From Nitrosomonas sp. (GTDB lineage Bacteria > Pseudomonadota > Gammaproteobacteria > Burkholderiales > Nitrosomonadaceae), in the NCBI GenBank assembly GCA_024281675.1, contig JAMXAG010000003.1, positions 1 to 64,000 on the forward strand: a DNA stretch of 64,000 bases, written 5' to 3'. The notes below the pieces were generated by a model. That model had not been told where the DNA came from. It searched no databases and saw only the letters and a list, made by a program, of their open reading frames with translations. Within the stretch, counting starts at the first letter, position 1. Every line of letters begins with the position of its first letter. Positions 18,034 to 26,275 of this stretch are shown piece after piece. The position numbers and the translations under genes are program-made.

Positions 18034-19848
18034 TTACCTGAAATCCATATCCCCCCCCATTAGCCACCAGTGATTCTTGAGTAATTCGACAGAAGGGCCA
18101 TCACACCATACATTGGTCGGTATTTTAATACCTGTTGCTTGTTGGGTTGGATGAGTACGATCGAAACACTCAGTGAAATTTTTGGTGATGCGGCAAAATA
18201 ACCGAGAGGCTTTTCCTAAGGTGGCTAAGCGCTTAGCTTGGGTAATCAGCAGTGGAATTTCAGCTAAAGGTGCAATCAGATCGATAATTTCACATTCATC
18301 AGCATCATATCGTAGTATCAAAATGCCTCTTGGGTGCTGAGTGATGCGGTTTCTTACTAAGATGATTTGATAGCGTTGGCTAGGATGATAGAGGTAGCGT
18401 TGTTGAATATAGGGCCAGTCACGTAAACCAATCACCGAAGTTTGCATATTGGCGGCCATATTTTGCCAGCATTGATTGACAGCTTTGATGTTGGCTTTGG
18501 TCGGAAGATCAATGAGTTTTAGATGGGTTCGGATGAGTGGTGGGCGAGATTGCGGTTTCCATGATAGTTCAACTATTTCGCCGACTTCACCATATAATCC
18601 GAGCCGCTCAGCGACTTTCATCGCACGCTGGTTTGGGAAACCAAAACCGATGAGATAGCGTTTGCCGTAACCGATAAAATGTTCGAGGAAGGTTGCTGCC
18701 ATCATATAGAAAGGGCTTTTGCGGGTTAGGGAGCTTCTCTCTTTGGTTTCAACCATGACGTCGCCAATTTGAACGGCGTTTTCGTGTTTACCAAAAAACA
18801 AAATGCTGCGACCGATGCCACCGTAATGTGCGATTAGCCTGTTTTCGCGCCAGATACCCAATGCATGGCTATTTTCTGCAGCGTATTTCCATTGCCATAA
18901 TTCGGTTGGCATTTCGTGATGGAAGATTCGCCGGAATAACTCTTGCATTTCTGAGCAGTGCTCGTTTTCCAAAAAATGCAGCCGCCATTTCGGCATATCC
19001 TTTTTGCGGAAGTGTAACAGTGCATAGCCGAAGTGCCCATTGCGATATTCTTCACGATGAAGGTGGTTGGAATGATCAAGCTGGTCGAGTTGTGCGGTGC
19101 TCACATCAAGATCATGGATCAAGTTTTGCCGGTGCATGTGGGTGGCTTGTAACCAATAATCGAGAGTAGGGATGGCCATTTGCGACAAATCACTGTGTTC
19201 GAGTAATTCAAACCCTAACCTTGTTGCTAATGCAATGACGTTATCGATCCAATGCAAACTGCTCGGCTCGGTAGCCTGATGCTTAAGCGCGAATTCATCC
19301 AAAATGACTAAATCACCCGCTGGTTGAAGCAGATCAAGCGCTTTATTAAAAATGACCAACGGATCAATATGCTGAGAGGATTCTTGAAGCAGAATCACAT
19401 CGAAGCTTTCAGGCTTAGCACTAAAAGTTTCGAGCGAATGTCGGCTGACCGAGACTTCCGTTCCCTGTGCTTGATGAATATAGTCGATTTGTATGGCATC
19501 GGATGTGATTGCAAATACATCGTAGCCTTTTTGCCGGAGCAGCGAAAAGGTTTTGCCAAGGCCTGTCCCGGCTTCTAGGATACGACATGGGGGCGGCGGT
19601 AGTTTCGATATGAGTAGATCAGTGGAATATTGCTGCGCCTCTTTCAGGCTGGTTTGGGCATTCTGGAATAAACCATAGTGCAAGTATTCTGCTTCACCTT
19701 CTTGCAATAACAGAACTTTCGCATAAACATTCAGCGGGAAAGTCAGTTTTTTGGGGTCTAATGAGGCTGTCGTTGAGTCAGCAGAGTGATCGGCTTGCAA
19801 ATCGTGTTGTGTGTTAGGGGATGGACGGAGACTAACCTGCATGATCAT
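18034..19848 (-). CDS. Methyltransferase-acyltransferase (GNAT-like) fusion protein
   Basis: The 604-residue protein has two parts. Residues about 60-235 are a class I SAM-dependent methyltransferase (motif I ILEAGTGLGKTFSLL near 89, later FDVILLQESSQHI and LQPAGDLVILDEF). Residues about 290-600 look like an acyl-CoA N-acyltransferase of the GNAT superfamily (ALGIWRENRLIAHYGGIGR, GDVMVETKERSS, YLIGFGFPNQRAMKVAERLG). It lies 9 bp downstream of the Wzt gene stop, directly after the exporter. In some ABC-dependent O-antigen systems a methyltransferase caps the chain end that Wzt recognises, and this protein could do that; this is inference. The acyl donor and acceptor are unknown. Confidence 0.8.
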   Translation of the reverse strand: MIMQVSLRPSPNTQHDLQADHSADSTTASLDPKKLTFPLNVYAKVLLLQEGEAEYLHYGLFQNAQTSLKEAQQYSTDLLISKLPPPPCRILEAGTGLGKTFSLLRQKGYDVFAITSDAIQIDYIHQAQGTEVSVSRHSLETFSAKPESFDVILLQESSQHIDPLVIFNKALDLLQPAGDLVILDEFALKHQATEPSSLHWIDNVIALATRLGFELLEHSDLSQMAIPTLDYWLQATHMHRQNLIHDLDVSTAQLDQLDHSNHLHREEYRNGHFGYALLHFRKKDMPKWRLHFLENEHCSEMQELFRRIFHHEMPTELWQWKYAAENSHALGIWRENRLIAHYGGIGRSILFFGKHENAVQIGDVMVETKERSSLTRKSPFYMMAATFLEHFIGYGKRYLIGFGFPNQRAMKVAERLGLYGEVGEIVELSWKPQSRPPLIRTHLKLIDLPTKANIKAVNQCWQNMAANMQTSVIGLRDWPYIQQRYLYHPSQRYQIILVRNRITQHPRGILILRYDADECEIIDLIAPLAEIPLLITQAKRLATLGKASRLFCRITKNFTECFDRTHPTQQATGIKIPTNVWCDGPSVELLKNHWWLMGGDMDFR

Positions 19849-19857
19849 GATGAATTG

Positions 19858-21120
19858 CTATTGATTGTTTGCCCATTGATGGGGGATTGAGAAATATCCT
19901 TGCAAGCGTCCTGTCTGGTCGATTTGTAAAATATCTGCGCCCTCTACCAAATCATAGATATGGATGCCGCGCTCACATAACAAGTATGCATTGATCAAGT
20001 ATTCGCCTTTGAGCAGCGGTAATTGGTTCAGGCTGAGCAACACCTCCGCAAAACCTGTAGCTGTACGTTGGATAGTAAATTGGTCTTCCCAGGTTGCTGC
20101 ACTAGTGATGGTGCGTCCATCTTTGGTTTGGATCGTGACTCCAACCGTTGGGCAAGGCAATGTAGGATCTGAGGCGAAACTGATATGCAGCGTGATGTCA
20201 GATTTTCCATGCGCAATAATTCCCTGTTGTGTAGAAAGCGGGTCGAGTTGCAAGCTGACTTTTTTCAAGTGCGCGCTGCCAGATGGGGGTTTAACAATGG
20301 ACTCGGGAATTTTAGCATCGATAGTCGTGTTTTCAGTATTGAAAGCTTTTTCATCCAAGAAAGTTTGGTAGGCCGATACAACCCTGGCTGAATTGCCATC
20401 CATCATAATTTTGCCCTTATCAATCCAGATTGCGCGAGTACAGAGTGACTCCACTTGGAATAACGAGTGTGAGCAAAATAAAATGGTTTTGCCAGCATCG
20501 CGCATTTCCATGATGCGCATGAACGATTTACGTGCAAAAGCCCCATCTCCTACTGATAATGCCTCATCGATCACCAAAATATCGGGATTGACGCTAATGG
20601 CAACCGAAAAGGCTAACCGCACATACATTCCACTGGAATAAGTTTTAACAGGTTGATCAATGAAATCACGCACACCGGAAAAATCGATGATACCTTCAAT
20701 TTTCTCGCTGATCTCGGTTTGCGTGAGCCCCAAGATAGCGGCATTCATGTAGATATTTTCGCGTCCTGTAAACTCTGGGTTGAAACCAGCACCCAATTCG
20801 AGTAAGGCAGCGACACGGCCATCCACAAAAACGCTGCCTTGTGTCGGCGTGAGTGTTCCACAAATTAATTGCAACAGCGTGGATTTACCCGAGCCATTTT
20901 GTCCTACGATACCAATTACTTCACCCTTGTGAACGGATAGGTTAATGTCGCGTAAGGCCCATAATTCACGGTAGTACTGGCGAATACCAAGCCAGCGGTG
21001 TGGCCATAAAAACTGTTTAAGTCGGTCTTTCGGGTGGTTGTAGAGCGGATAGCACTTGGAAAGCTGTTTTACCGTAATAGCTTCACGCTTACTGAAAGCA
21101 TCGCTAAAGGACATCGGCAA
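19858..21120 (-). CDS. wzt: Polysaccharide ABC transporter ATP-binding protein, Wzt type
   Basis: The 420-residue protein has an ATPase domain (1-250) with Walker A GQNGSGKST (near 75), signature YSSGMYVRLAFS (near 160), Walker B ILVIDEALSVGD and a switch His in CSHS. Its extra C-terminal beta-sandwich (about 275-415) matches the Wzt-C type that binds capped O-antigen ends. It energises export of a finished lipid-linked glycan with the Wzm permease. The start overlaps the wzm stop by 17 bp. The presence of Wzt-C argues for an exporter of the chain-terminated class rather than a simple capsule transporter. Confidence 0.94.
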   Translation of the reverse strand: MPMSFSDAFSKREAITVKQLSKCYPLYNHPKDRLKQFLWPHRWLGIRQYYRELWALRDINLSVHKGEVIGIVGQNGSGKSTLLQLICGTLTPTQGSVFVDGRVAALLELGAGFNPEFTGRENIYMNAAILGLTQTEISEKIEGIIDFSGVRDFIDQPVKTYSSGMYVRLAFSVAISVNPDILVIDEALSVGDGAFARKSFMRIMEMRDAGKTILFCSHSLFQVESLCTRAIWIDKGKIMMDGNSARVVSAYQTFLDEKAFNTENTTIDAKIPESIVKPPSGSAHLKKVSLQLDPLSTQQGIIAHGKSDITLHISFASDPTLPCPTVGVTIQTKDGRTITSAATWEDQFTIQRTATGFAEVLLSLNQLPLLKGEYLINAYLLCERGIHIYDLVEGADILQIDQTGRLQGYFSIPHQWANNQ

Positions 21121-21970
21121 AACCTTTGCGTGTTTTTTCGAACCAAATGAAACCTATTTGTGCAACGGCCAAGGCAATAACCGAATAGATTGTCAAACCT
21201 TGCCAATCAGGGAATTGGCCCAATAAGATCACTGCGCGTAATTGTTCAATAATAAAGCTCAGTGGATTTAAAAATAAATAATCACGAAGCGATTCCGGCA
21301 GAGCCGCAGCGGGATAAAACACAGGACTCAGAAAAAGCAGCATGGTCAAAAGTAAACCAATGAACTGTCCGATATCGCGCACAAAAACCCCTGTTGCTGC
21401 CAAAAACCACGAAATACCGATCGTCAAAAATACAAATGGCAAGAGAACAACCGGTATGAATAATACTGTCCAATGGATGGAATGGTTGACCAACAATAAA
21501 GCGAGCAGTAATACCGACAAACTGATGACTGCATGAAAAAGGGTGGAACCAAGATTGATCCAAGCCAGGATTTCTAGCGGAAAGATAATTTTCTTCACGT
21601 AATTGATATTCGCCAAAACCAGGCCTGGAGCACGCGAAAGGCATTCAGAAAAAATGTTGTATACGATTAAACCAGAAAAAAGTAATAGTGCAAAAGAGAA
21701 CTTGTCATCCTCAAAGCTGCTTCCTTGATCTAGGCGTACTTTAAACACGAAACCGAATACAAACGTATATACCGACAGCATCAAGATGGGATTAATTACT
21801 GCCCACATCAATCCGAGGAATGATCCACGGTAGCGACCTGCAATTTCCCGTTTGGTTAATTGTAGGATAAGCGTTTTGTGTTTTTTTAAGCTACGGAAGA
21901 AAGTAAAAGGCGAAATAAGGGGCAAAGTCAAAGTAATGTATGTTTGCGCAGTAGCAACAAGAATAATCAA
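21104..21970 (-). CDS. wzm: Polysaccharide ABC transporter permease, Wzm type
   Basis: This 288-residue ABC-2 family membrane protein has an amphipathic N-terminal region (LTKREIAGRYRGSFLGLMWA, the conserved gate/anchor of O-antigen permeases) and six hydrophobic helices between about 60 and 280. It forms the channel partner of Wzt. The first codon assigned is TTG (21970); other in-frame TTG codons follow soon after, so the exact start is uncertain. It is the first gene of the 16 kb minus-strand array and diverges from the RTX-protein gene across 406 bp, so the promoter of the array should lie in that gap. Confidence 0.92.
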   Translation of the reverse strand: MIILVATAQTYITLTLPLISPFTFFRSLKKHKTLILQLTKREIAGRYRGSFLGLMWAVINPILMLSVYTFVFGFVFKVRLDQGSSFEDDKFSFALLLFSGLIVYNIFSECLSRAPGLVLANINYVKKIIFPLEILAWINLGSTLFHAVISLSVLLLALLLVNHSIHWTVLFIPVVLLPFVFLTIGISWFLAATGVFVRDIGQFIGLLLTMLLFLSPVFYPAAALPESLRDYLFLNPLSFIIEQLRAVILLGQFPDWQGLTIYSVIALAVAQIGFIWFEKTRKGFADVL

Positions 21971-22054
21971 AATTTGAAGAAACGAGCTAAATTATAGCTG
22001 AGATACAAAATAAGTACCTACATTTGAACTTGAAATTACCAGTAGTTTGCAAAA

Positions 22055-22096
22055 AGAGATAAAAATTGTGGGTAATCTGAGAATAGAGATAAAAAT
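22055..22096 (+). repeat. Pair of 12-bp direct repeats, 30 bp apart
   Basis: The sequence AGAGATAAAAAT occurs at 22055-22066 and again at 22085-22096. The start-to-start distance is 30 bp, close to three helical turns, so both copies face the same side of the DNA. The pair lies about 290-320 bp upstream of the RTX-protein start and 90-130 bp upstream of wzm. The placement fits an operator for either divergent gene, but this is inference. Confidence 0.5.
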
Positions 22097-22224
22097 CCCC
22101 TTCAAATCGGCTTTTAAATTAGGCATGAGCACAGGCACAATCCTTTTCGTCATTTGTTGTTGTTTTACGACAACTTATGATGCAAACTTTGTTTCTCTGC
22201 TTGCAAAGCTTCTGGCTTTTGTGC

Positions 22225-22257
22225 AGAATGCCAATTAGCTTGGCTTTATGGCATTCT
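22225..22257 (+). promoter_or_regulatory. Imperfect hairpin in the leader of the RTX-protein gene
   Basis: The arms AGAATGCC (22225-22232) and GGCATTCT (22250-22257) are perfectly complementary. Within the 17-nt loop AGC and GCT can pair to extend the stem. No T-run follows, so it is not a typical terminator. It would fall in the 5' untranslated leader of the downstream gene if transcription starts upstream of it. It could stabilise the mRNA of an abundantly made surface protein (inference). Confidence 0.45.
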
Positions 22258-22376
22258 CCCGTGACAAGCTCTGGTGTTGCTTGCATTAGGAAGATGGAAG
22301 GTTAAAAGGGCAAAGTGAATGTCTTGCAAGTGGTTTGCTAATTTTTGTTTCTTAATTTTAAATTGAGGGAGCTCTC

Positions 22377-24704
22377 ATGGCAACAAACATTACCCCAGAA
22401 CAACGTGATGGAATTCTAAAAGTTATCGTAGGTTTATTTGATGCAGCACCAGGTGGAATCTACTTGAATCAATTTGCGGCAGATGTTCAGAATGGAACGA
22501 CAGATCTTCAATTGGCAAATGCACTTGCAAATGATCCCGCATTTCTCAACGGGATTTTAGGTGGAAAAGTCACATCGGCTGATAAGGTTGATGTTTTGAT
22601 GAAACACTATGGATTGACCGCTGATAGTAATTCGGCCAGTGCAGGTTCACAAGCTAAAGCATATTTTGAGGGCAAATTGGCGGCTGGGCAAAGCATGGGT
22701 CAGATCGTAGTGGATGCTGGTAATTACCTCAGTGGCACGGTTGCTTCCGAATTTCAAACCACAAAAAACCTGTTTTTAAACAAAGTAGCGGTTGCGGCAA
22801 AATTTTCTTTGAACAGCAATGCTACTGATCTCAGTTCTTTGCAAAACGCGCTGAGCCAAGTTAAAGGTGATCATGCTTATACCGATGCTGAAGCACAAAA
22901 AATTGCGAATGATGCAAGCGCAAATAACTTAGTGCTGACTACGGCGGCTACTGATATCATCAAAGGTACGGCTGGCAATGATATAGTGAGCGGCGATCCT
23001 GCGACTACTATGCAAGCGGGAGATCAAGTTGATGGCGGTTCTGGTTCAGACACCTTGAAAGTGCTAGGTACTTTAACGGGTGCAGCCAACTTACCAGGAG
23101 TCATTACAGGCATTGAAACGCTACAAATTGCAAAACTAGGTGCTGCTGCTCTTGATCTTTCGGCCTATACGAAAGCGACTACAGGGTTAACAACAATTGA
23201 AGTTTCTGATGCCGCTTTGTTTAATAACACCATTACAACCACTGCTGGGCAATCTCTGAGCTTGGCTACTGCAGGTGGGGTGGTGACGGCTGGCGCAGTG
23301 ACCTGGGCAGGCTCGGCTACAGATACCAGTTTGAACCTGACACTGAATGGCTATCAAGGCAAAGCAACAGTTCCTGCAAACTTGACTGTGACGGGCGCTG
23401 CAGCAACGGCATTGAATATTAATTCAATCGGTGCTGATAATAAAATTGGTACGTTAACAGGACCTGCGACTGCTACCAGTCATGTTATTACAGGTGACAA
23501 GGCGTTTTCTTACGCGACTAGTGCACTTACTTTAGATGCAATTAATGCCAGCGCTGCAACTGCAGACGTAAATGTCAACACATCAGCTGCGTTGACTAAG
23601 GCTGGTTTTGCTTTCACAGGTGGATCAGGCAACGATACTATCAAGCTAAGAAATGACGCATTTGGTACTTTAACGGCTGGCACTCAATTGGATGGTGGTG
23701 CTGGCACAGATAAGCTCGGTATATTCGATACTGCTTTAACCGCAGGTGAAGCCGCCAAAATTAACGCAGCTAAAAACTTTGAAAGCTTGAGTTTGAATGC
23801 GGGAATTACGGTAGATGCAAGTGCTGTGTCGAATTTTAAAACATTCGATGTCGATACAACAACAGCATCAACTATCAGTAATATGGCAACGGGTACTACG
23901 GTTAATGTGGGCGTTGGTGCATCTGCCGCATTTGTCCAAGCTGGACTGACAGTAGCCGGTGCGGTAGGTATAACGGATGTGACAGTTAATCTGGGTGGTG
24001 CAAGCGATACCGTTGCTCACACTATTGCCGATTTGGGTGTGACTGGTTTGACGAATGTTAAAATTTCTTCGAATGGTACTGTCGCAAACGTAATTACTCT
24101 TTTAGACAATAGCGATAATTCAACCATAACGTTGTCTGGCGCGGCTGATCTAACAATGGCTATTAATGCAGCTGCGGCTACAGGTAGCCAGATTGATGCC
24201 AGTGCGATGACAGGTAAGGCAACACTGACGGGTAGTGATGCTGGAGATATCATCAAAGGCGGTGGTAAGGACGATACTCTTACGGGTGGCAAAGGTTCCG
24301 ATGTGATGACTGGCGGTGCAGGTGCGGACAAATTCAGTTTTGGTTCTGCAGCAGCGGCAGCAACCAGTGGTACCGTACTGGGAAATTTTGATAAGATCAC
24401 CGATTTTGTTGCAGGTACCGATAAATTGCAATTTAGTACTGTTGATGTCGTATCTGGGCAGCAAACAGCCGTGCAATCAGCCGTCACCGCTTTGGCAGCC
24501 GGTTCTACCGCAGCGCAAATTGCTACAGCTATGGCAACGGCAAATACAACTAACTTGGGTGTTTCATTTGCTGTGTATGAAGGAAATACCTACGTGTATT
24601 ATGAAACAACAGGTGCAGGTACTGGAGTTCCGGCTGATGATGTGTTTATTCAGTTGACTGGTGTCACCACGTTGCCTACATTTGCAGCCGATGTTGTGGC
24701 GTAA
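22377..24704 (+). CDS. RTX-type secreted protein, probable S-layer subunit
   Basis: The 775-residue protein has no signal peptide and no cysteine, and is rich in Ala, Thr, Gly, Asn and Asp. Residues 1-80 form a helical N-terminal domain resembling that of RsaA-like and DUF4214 proteins. The centre (about 190-610) is beta-strand rich with scattered GGSGxDT motifs (about 223, 417, 440). A tight glycine/aspartate block lies at about 618-650 (AGDIIKGGGKDDTLTGG, then GSDVMTGGAGADKF). This is followed by FDKITDFVAGTDKLQF and a hydrophobic end TLPTFAADVVA, the arrangement of type I C-terminal signals. A strong RBS and a strong terminator suggest high expression. Type I secretion and glycan-export genes lie next to it. 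An RTX adhesin or protease is less likely: no catalytic motif was seen. Confidence 0.8.
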   Translation: MATNITPEQRDGILKVIVGLFDAAPGGIYLNQFAADVQNGTTDLQLANALANDPAFLNGILGGKVTSADKVDVLMKHYGLTADSNSASAGSQAKAYFEGKLAAGQSMGQIVVDAGNYLSGTVASEFQTTKNLFLNKVAVAAKFSLNSNATDLSSLQNALSQVKGDHAYTDAEAQKIANDASANNLVLTTAATDIIKGTAGNDIVSGDPATTMQAGDQVDGGSGSDTLKVLGTLTGAANLPGVITGIETLQIAKLGAAALDLSAYTKATTGLTTIEVSDAALFNNTITTTAGQSLSLATAGGVVTAGAVTWAGSATDTSLNLTLNGYQGKATVPANLTVTGAAATALNINSIGADNKIGTLTGPATATSHVITGDKAFSYATSALTLDAINASAATADVNVNTSAALTKAGFAFTGGSGNDTIKLRNDAFGTLTAGTQLDGGAGTDKLGIFDTALTAGEAAKINAAKNFESLSLNAGITVDASAVSNFKTFDVDTTTASTISNMATGTTVNVGVGASAAFVQAGLTVAGAVGITDVTVNLGGASDTVAHTIADLGVTGLTNVKISSNGTVANVITLLDNSDNSTITLSGAADLTMAINAAAATGSQIDASAMTGKATLTGSDAGDIIKGGGKDDTLTGGKGSDVMTGGAGADKFSFGSAAAAATSGTVLGNFDKITDFVAGTDKLQFSTVDVVSGQQTAVQSAVTALAAGSTAAQIATAMATANTTNLGVSFAVYEGNTYVYYETTGAGTGVPADDVFIQLTGVTTLPTFAADVVA

Positions 24705-24740
24705 TCAGTAAGAGAAATAAGTTCTAAGATTTCTACTGGA

Positions 24741-24779
24741 AAAAAAACCCTTTGCTTATTCAGCAAAGGGTTTTTTTTT
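24741..24779 (+). terminator. Rho-independent terminator after the RTX-protein gene
   Basis: A 15-bp perfect stem (24741-24755 with 24763-24777) encloses a 7-nt loop TTATTCA. The GC core CCCTTTGC/GCAAAGGG is followed by nine T residues. It lies 36 bp after the stop codon. The A-run on the other arm means it could also act on the opposite strand. Confidence 0.92.
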
Positions 24780-24899
24780 GTACGAAAAAGCGTTTTAGTG
24801 CAAAAACACTTTCTGGATTTTCGGATAGTTGGAAATGATTCGATTTATCTCGGCAGTGTGAGTGCTTTCATTGCTACGGGGTTGTTTTGATTATTTGAT

Positions 24900-25589
24900 T
24901 CAAACCCTAATTGATTGATGAATGTCGTGAAGTGTTTGATAAGGATCTCGCGCTTGTGTAATGGGTCGACCTATGACCAAATAATGGGCGCCATCTTGGA
25001 TCGCTTGTCGTGGTGTTGCCGTTCTTTTCTGATCATGGGATTCACCATCCACCAACCGAATACCCGGAGTCACCAGGCAGAAATCAACGCCTAATTCCCT
25101 GCGCAGTAAGGCTGTTTCTTGGGCGGAACAAACAACTCCATCCAATCCACAGCTTTGTGTTAAGCGCGCTAATCGCAATACTATCTCTTGCGGTGGCATT
25201 GAATAGCCGATTTCAACAAGATCATGTGTGTCCATGCTGGTGAGTACAGTCACCGCAATTAACCGGGTAGAATGAGCTGGAACAGCTTCGCGTGCGGCCA
25301 TCAGCATCCTTCTTCCACCCGATGCATGCACATTGATCATCCAAACACCGAGATTGCAAGCAGCCTTGCAGGCTTTTGCAACGGTCGCGGGAATATCGTG
25401 AAATTTTAAATCTAGGAAAATTTCGTACCCAACGCGGGTAAGCTTTTCGATGATCGAAGGACCTGCCGCAGTAAATAATTCCTTACCGATTTTTAGTCGG
25501 CATAACTGTGGCGATAATTTTTTTGAAAGGTTTAGGGCGCTTTCCGCATTATCGAAATCTAATGCAACGATAATACGGGATTCGCTCAC
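24900..25589 (-). CDS. pyrF: Orotidine 5'-phosphate decarboxylase
   Basis: PyrF converts OMP to UMP, the last step of de novo UMP synthesis. The 229-residue protein shows the N-terminal [10 protein letters not shown], the catalytic [15 protein letters not shown] with the Lys and Asp pair, and the phosphate-binding [10 protein letters not shown] near the C-terminus. Length is normal for the bacterial short form. It follows lapA by 29 bp and is the last gene of the aroA-cmk-rpsA-ihfB-lapA-pyrF run. The usual lapB gene, commonly present between lapA and pyrF, is absent. Confidence 0.97.
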   Translation of the reverse strand: MSESRIIVALDFDNAESALNLSKKLSPQLCRLKIGKELFTAAGPSIIEKLTRVGYEIFLDLKFHDIPATVAKACKAACNLGVWMINVHASGGRRMLMAAREAVPAHSTRLIAVTVLTSMDTHDLVEIGYSMPPQEIVLRLARLTQSCGLDGVVCSAQETALLRRELGVDFCLVTPGIRLVDGESHDQKRTATPRQAIQDGAHYLVIGRPITQARDPYQTLHDIHQSIRV

Positions 25590-25618
25590 GTCAAAGGTTT
25601 AATGATAAAAATAGCGCG

Positions 25619-25828
25619 CTATTTTTCTGAACGGAAACGGCAATGCGTAAATATGATGGTGATAAAAATACCCAGTGCGAAAAAAGCTAGCATTACGGCG
25701 CTCAAGGGGAGCTCAATCGATTTGTCTAGATAATATTGCAGTACGACAGGCTGAGAATTTTGCGAAGCAAAAATGGCCAGTATTGCAAAAACTGAAATTC
25801 GTAAAAACCATATAATCATTTTCATCAT
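25619..25828 (-). CDS. lapA: LapA-family small membrane protein
   Basis: The 69-residue protein has two hydrophobic helices (about 6-24 and 41-62) separated by the family's NSQPVVLQYYLDKSIELPLS loop, and a short basic C-terminus. This matches the LapA (DUF1049) family, whose E. coli member is an inner-membrane protein linked to lipopolysaccharide assembly control. LapA usually lies between ihfB and lapB. Here the downstream gene is pyrF and no lapB is present in the window. The ATG is 145 bp from the ihfB stop. Confidence 0.85.
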   Translation of the reverse strand: MMKMIIWFLRISVFAILAIFASQNSQPVVLQYYLDKSIELPLSAVMLAFFALGIFITIIFTHCRFRSEK

Positions 25829-25973
25829 AACGAGATTTATCCATTAATGTAGTTAATTGTACTCATGTTTTTATGACTTATTTTTACATGATTTTCAATA
25901 TAGCCGTTGATTGGCCGAATCAATCCGCATAAACGTCAATGCTAGCTAAAATAAGTCCTGAGCAGGAGGTCGG

Positions 25974-26264
25974 CTATTTCTTTTCCTTGTAGTCGACCCG
26001 CTCACGCATTTCCTTTCCAGCTTTAAAATGAGGCACATATTTTTCAGGCACTTTCACTTTATCACCGGATTTTGGGTTTCGCCCGACGCGGGGTGGGCGG
26101 TAATTTAAATCAAAGCTACCAAACCCGCGAATTTCAATGCGCTGCCCTTTAGCTAGGCTTTTGGACATGGCATCAATAATTGTTTTAACGGAAAGCTCGG
26201 CATCTTTTGCGACTAATTGCGGAAAACGGGCAGCAAGACGCGCAATTAATTCAGATTTCGTCAT
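25974..26264 (-). CDS. ihfB: Integration host factor subunit beta
   Basis: The 96-residue DNA-bending protein starts [17 protein letters not shown] and has the HU/IHF signature region [20 protein letters not shown] with the DNA-intercalating Pro in the beta arm, then [20 protein letters not shown]. The Pro/Gly context ([17 protein letters not shown]) places it in the IHF-beta group. IHF pairs with the alpha subunit, not in this window, to compact DNA and shape promoters. It lies 11 bp downstream of rpsA, the normal location for this gene. Confidence 0.96.
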   Translation of the reverse strand: MTKSELIARLAARFPQLVAKDAELSVKTIIDAMSKSLAKGQRIEIRGFGSFDLNYRPPRVGRNPKSGDKVKVPEKYVPHFKAGKEMRERVDYKEKK

Positions 26265-26275
26265 GAATTTTTTCC

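Larger units (their letters stand above)
21971..22376. promoter_or_regulatory. Divergent intergenic region upstream of RTX/S-layer-like gene
   Basis: These 406 bp separate wzm (minus) from the RTX-protein gene (plus) and must hold both promoters. The region contains two 12-bp direct repeats, an imperfect hairpin at 22225-22257 and a strong ribosome-binding site GAGGGAG about 6 nt before the ATG at 22377. A plus-strand frame of 63 codons (22047-22238) has no family resemblance and is not called. No confident -35/-10 pair could be chosen by eye. Confidence 0.5.

Noticed and set aside
22047-22238. Plus-strand open frame of 63 codons ahead of the RTX-protein gene
   Set aside because: It overlaps repeats and a likely control region and has no convincing start or family resemblance.
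24017-24487. Long antisense frames inside the RTX-protein gene
   Set aside because: They are by-products of the Ala/Thr/Gly-rich codon usage and show no domain.
22377-24704. Repetitive GGxGxD stretches as a CRISPR or tandem DNA repeat
   Set aside because: The repetition is at protein level (RTX motifs) and the DNA copies are diverged and coding.
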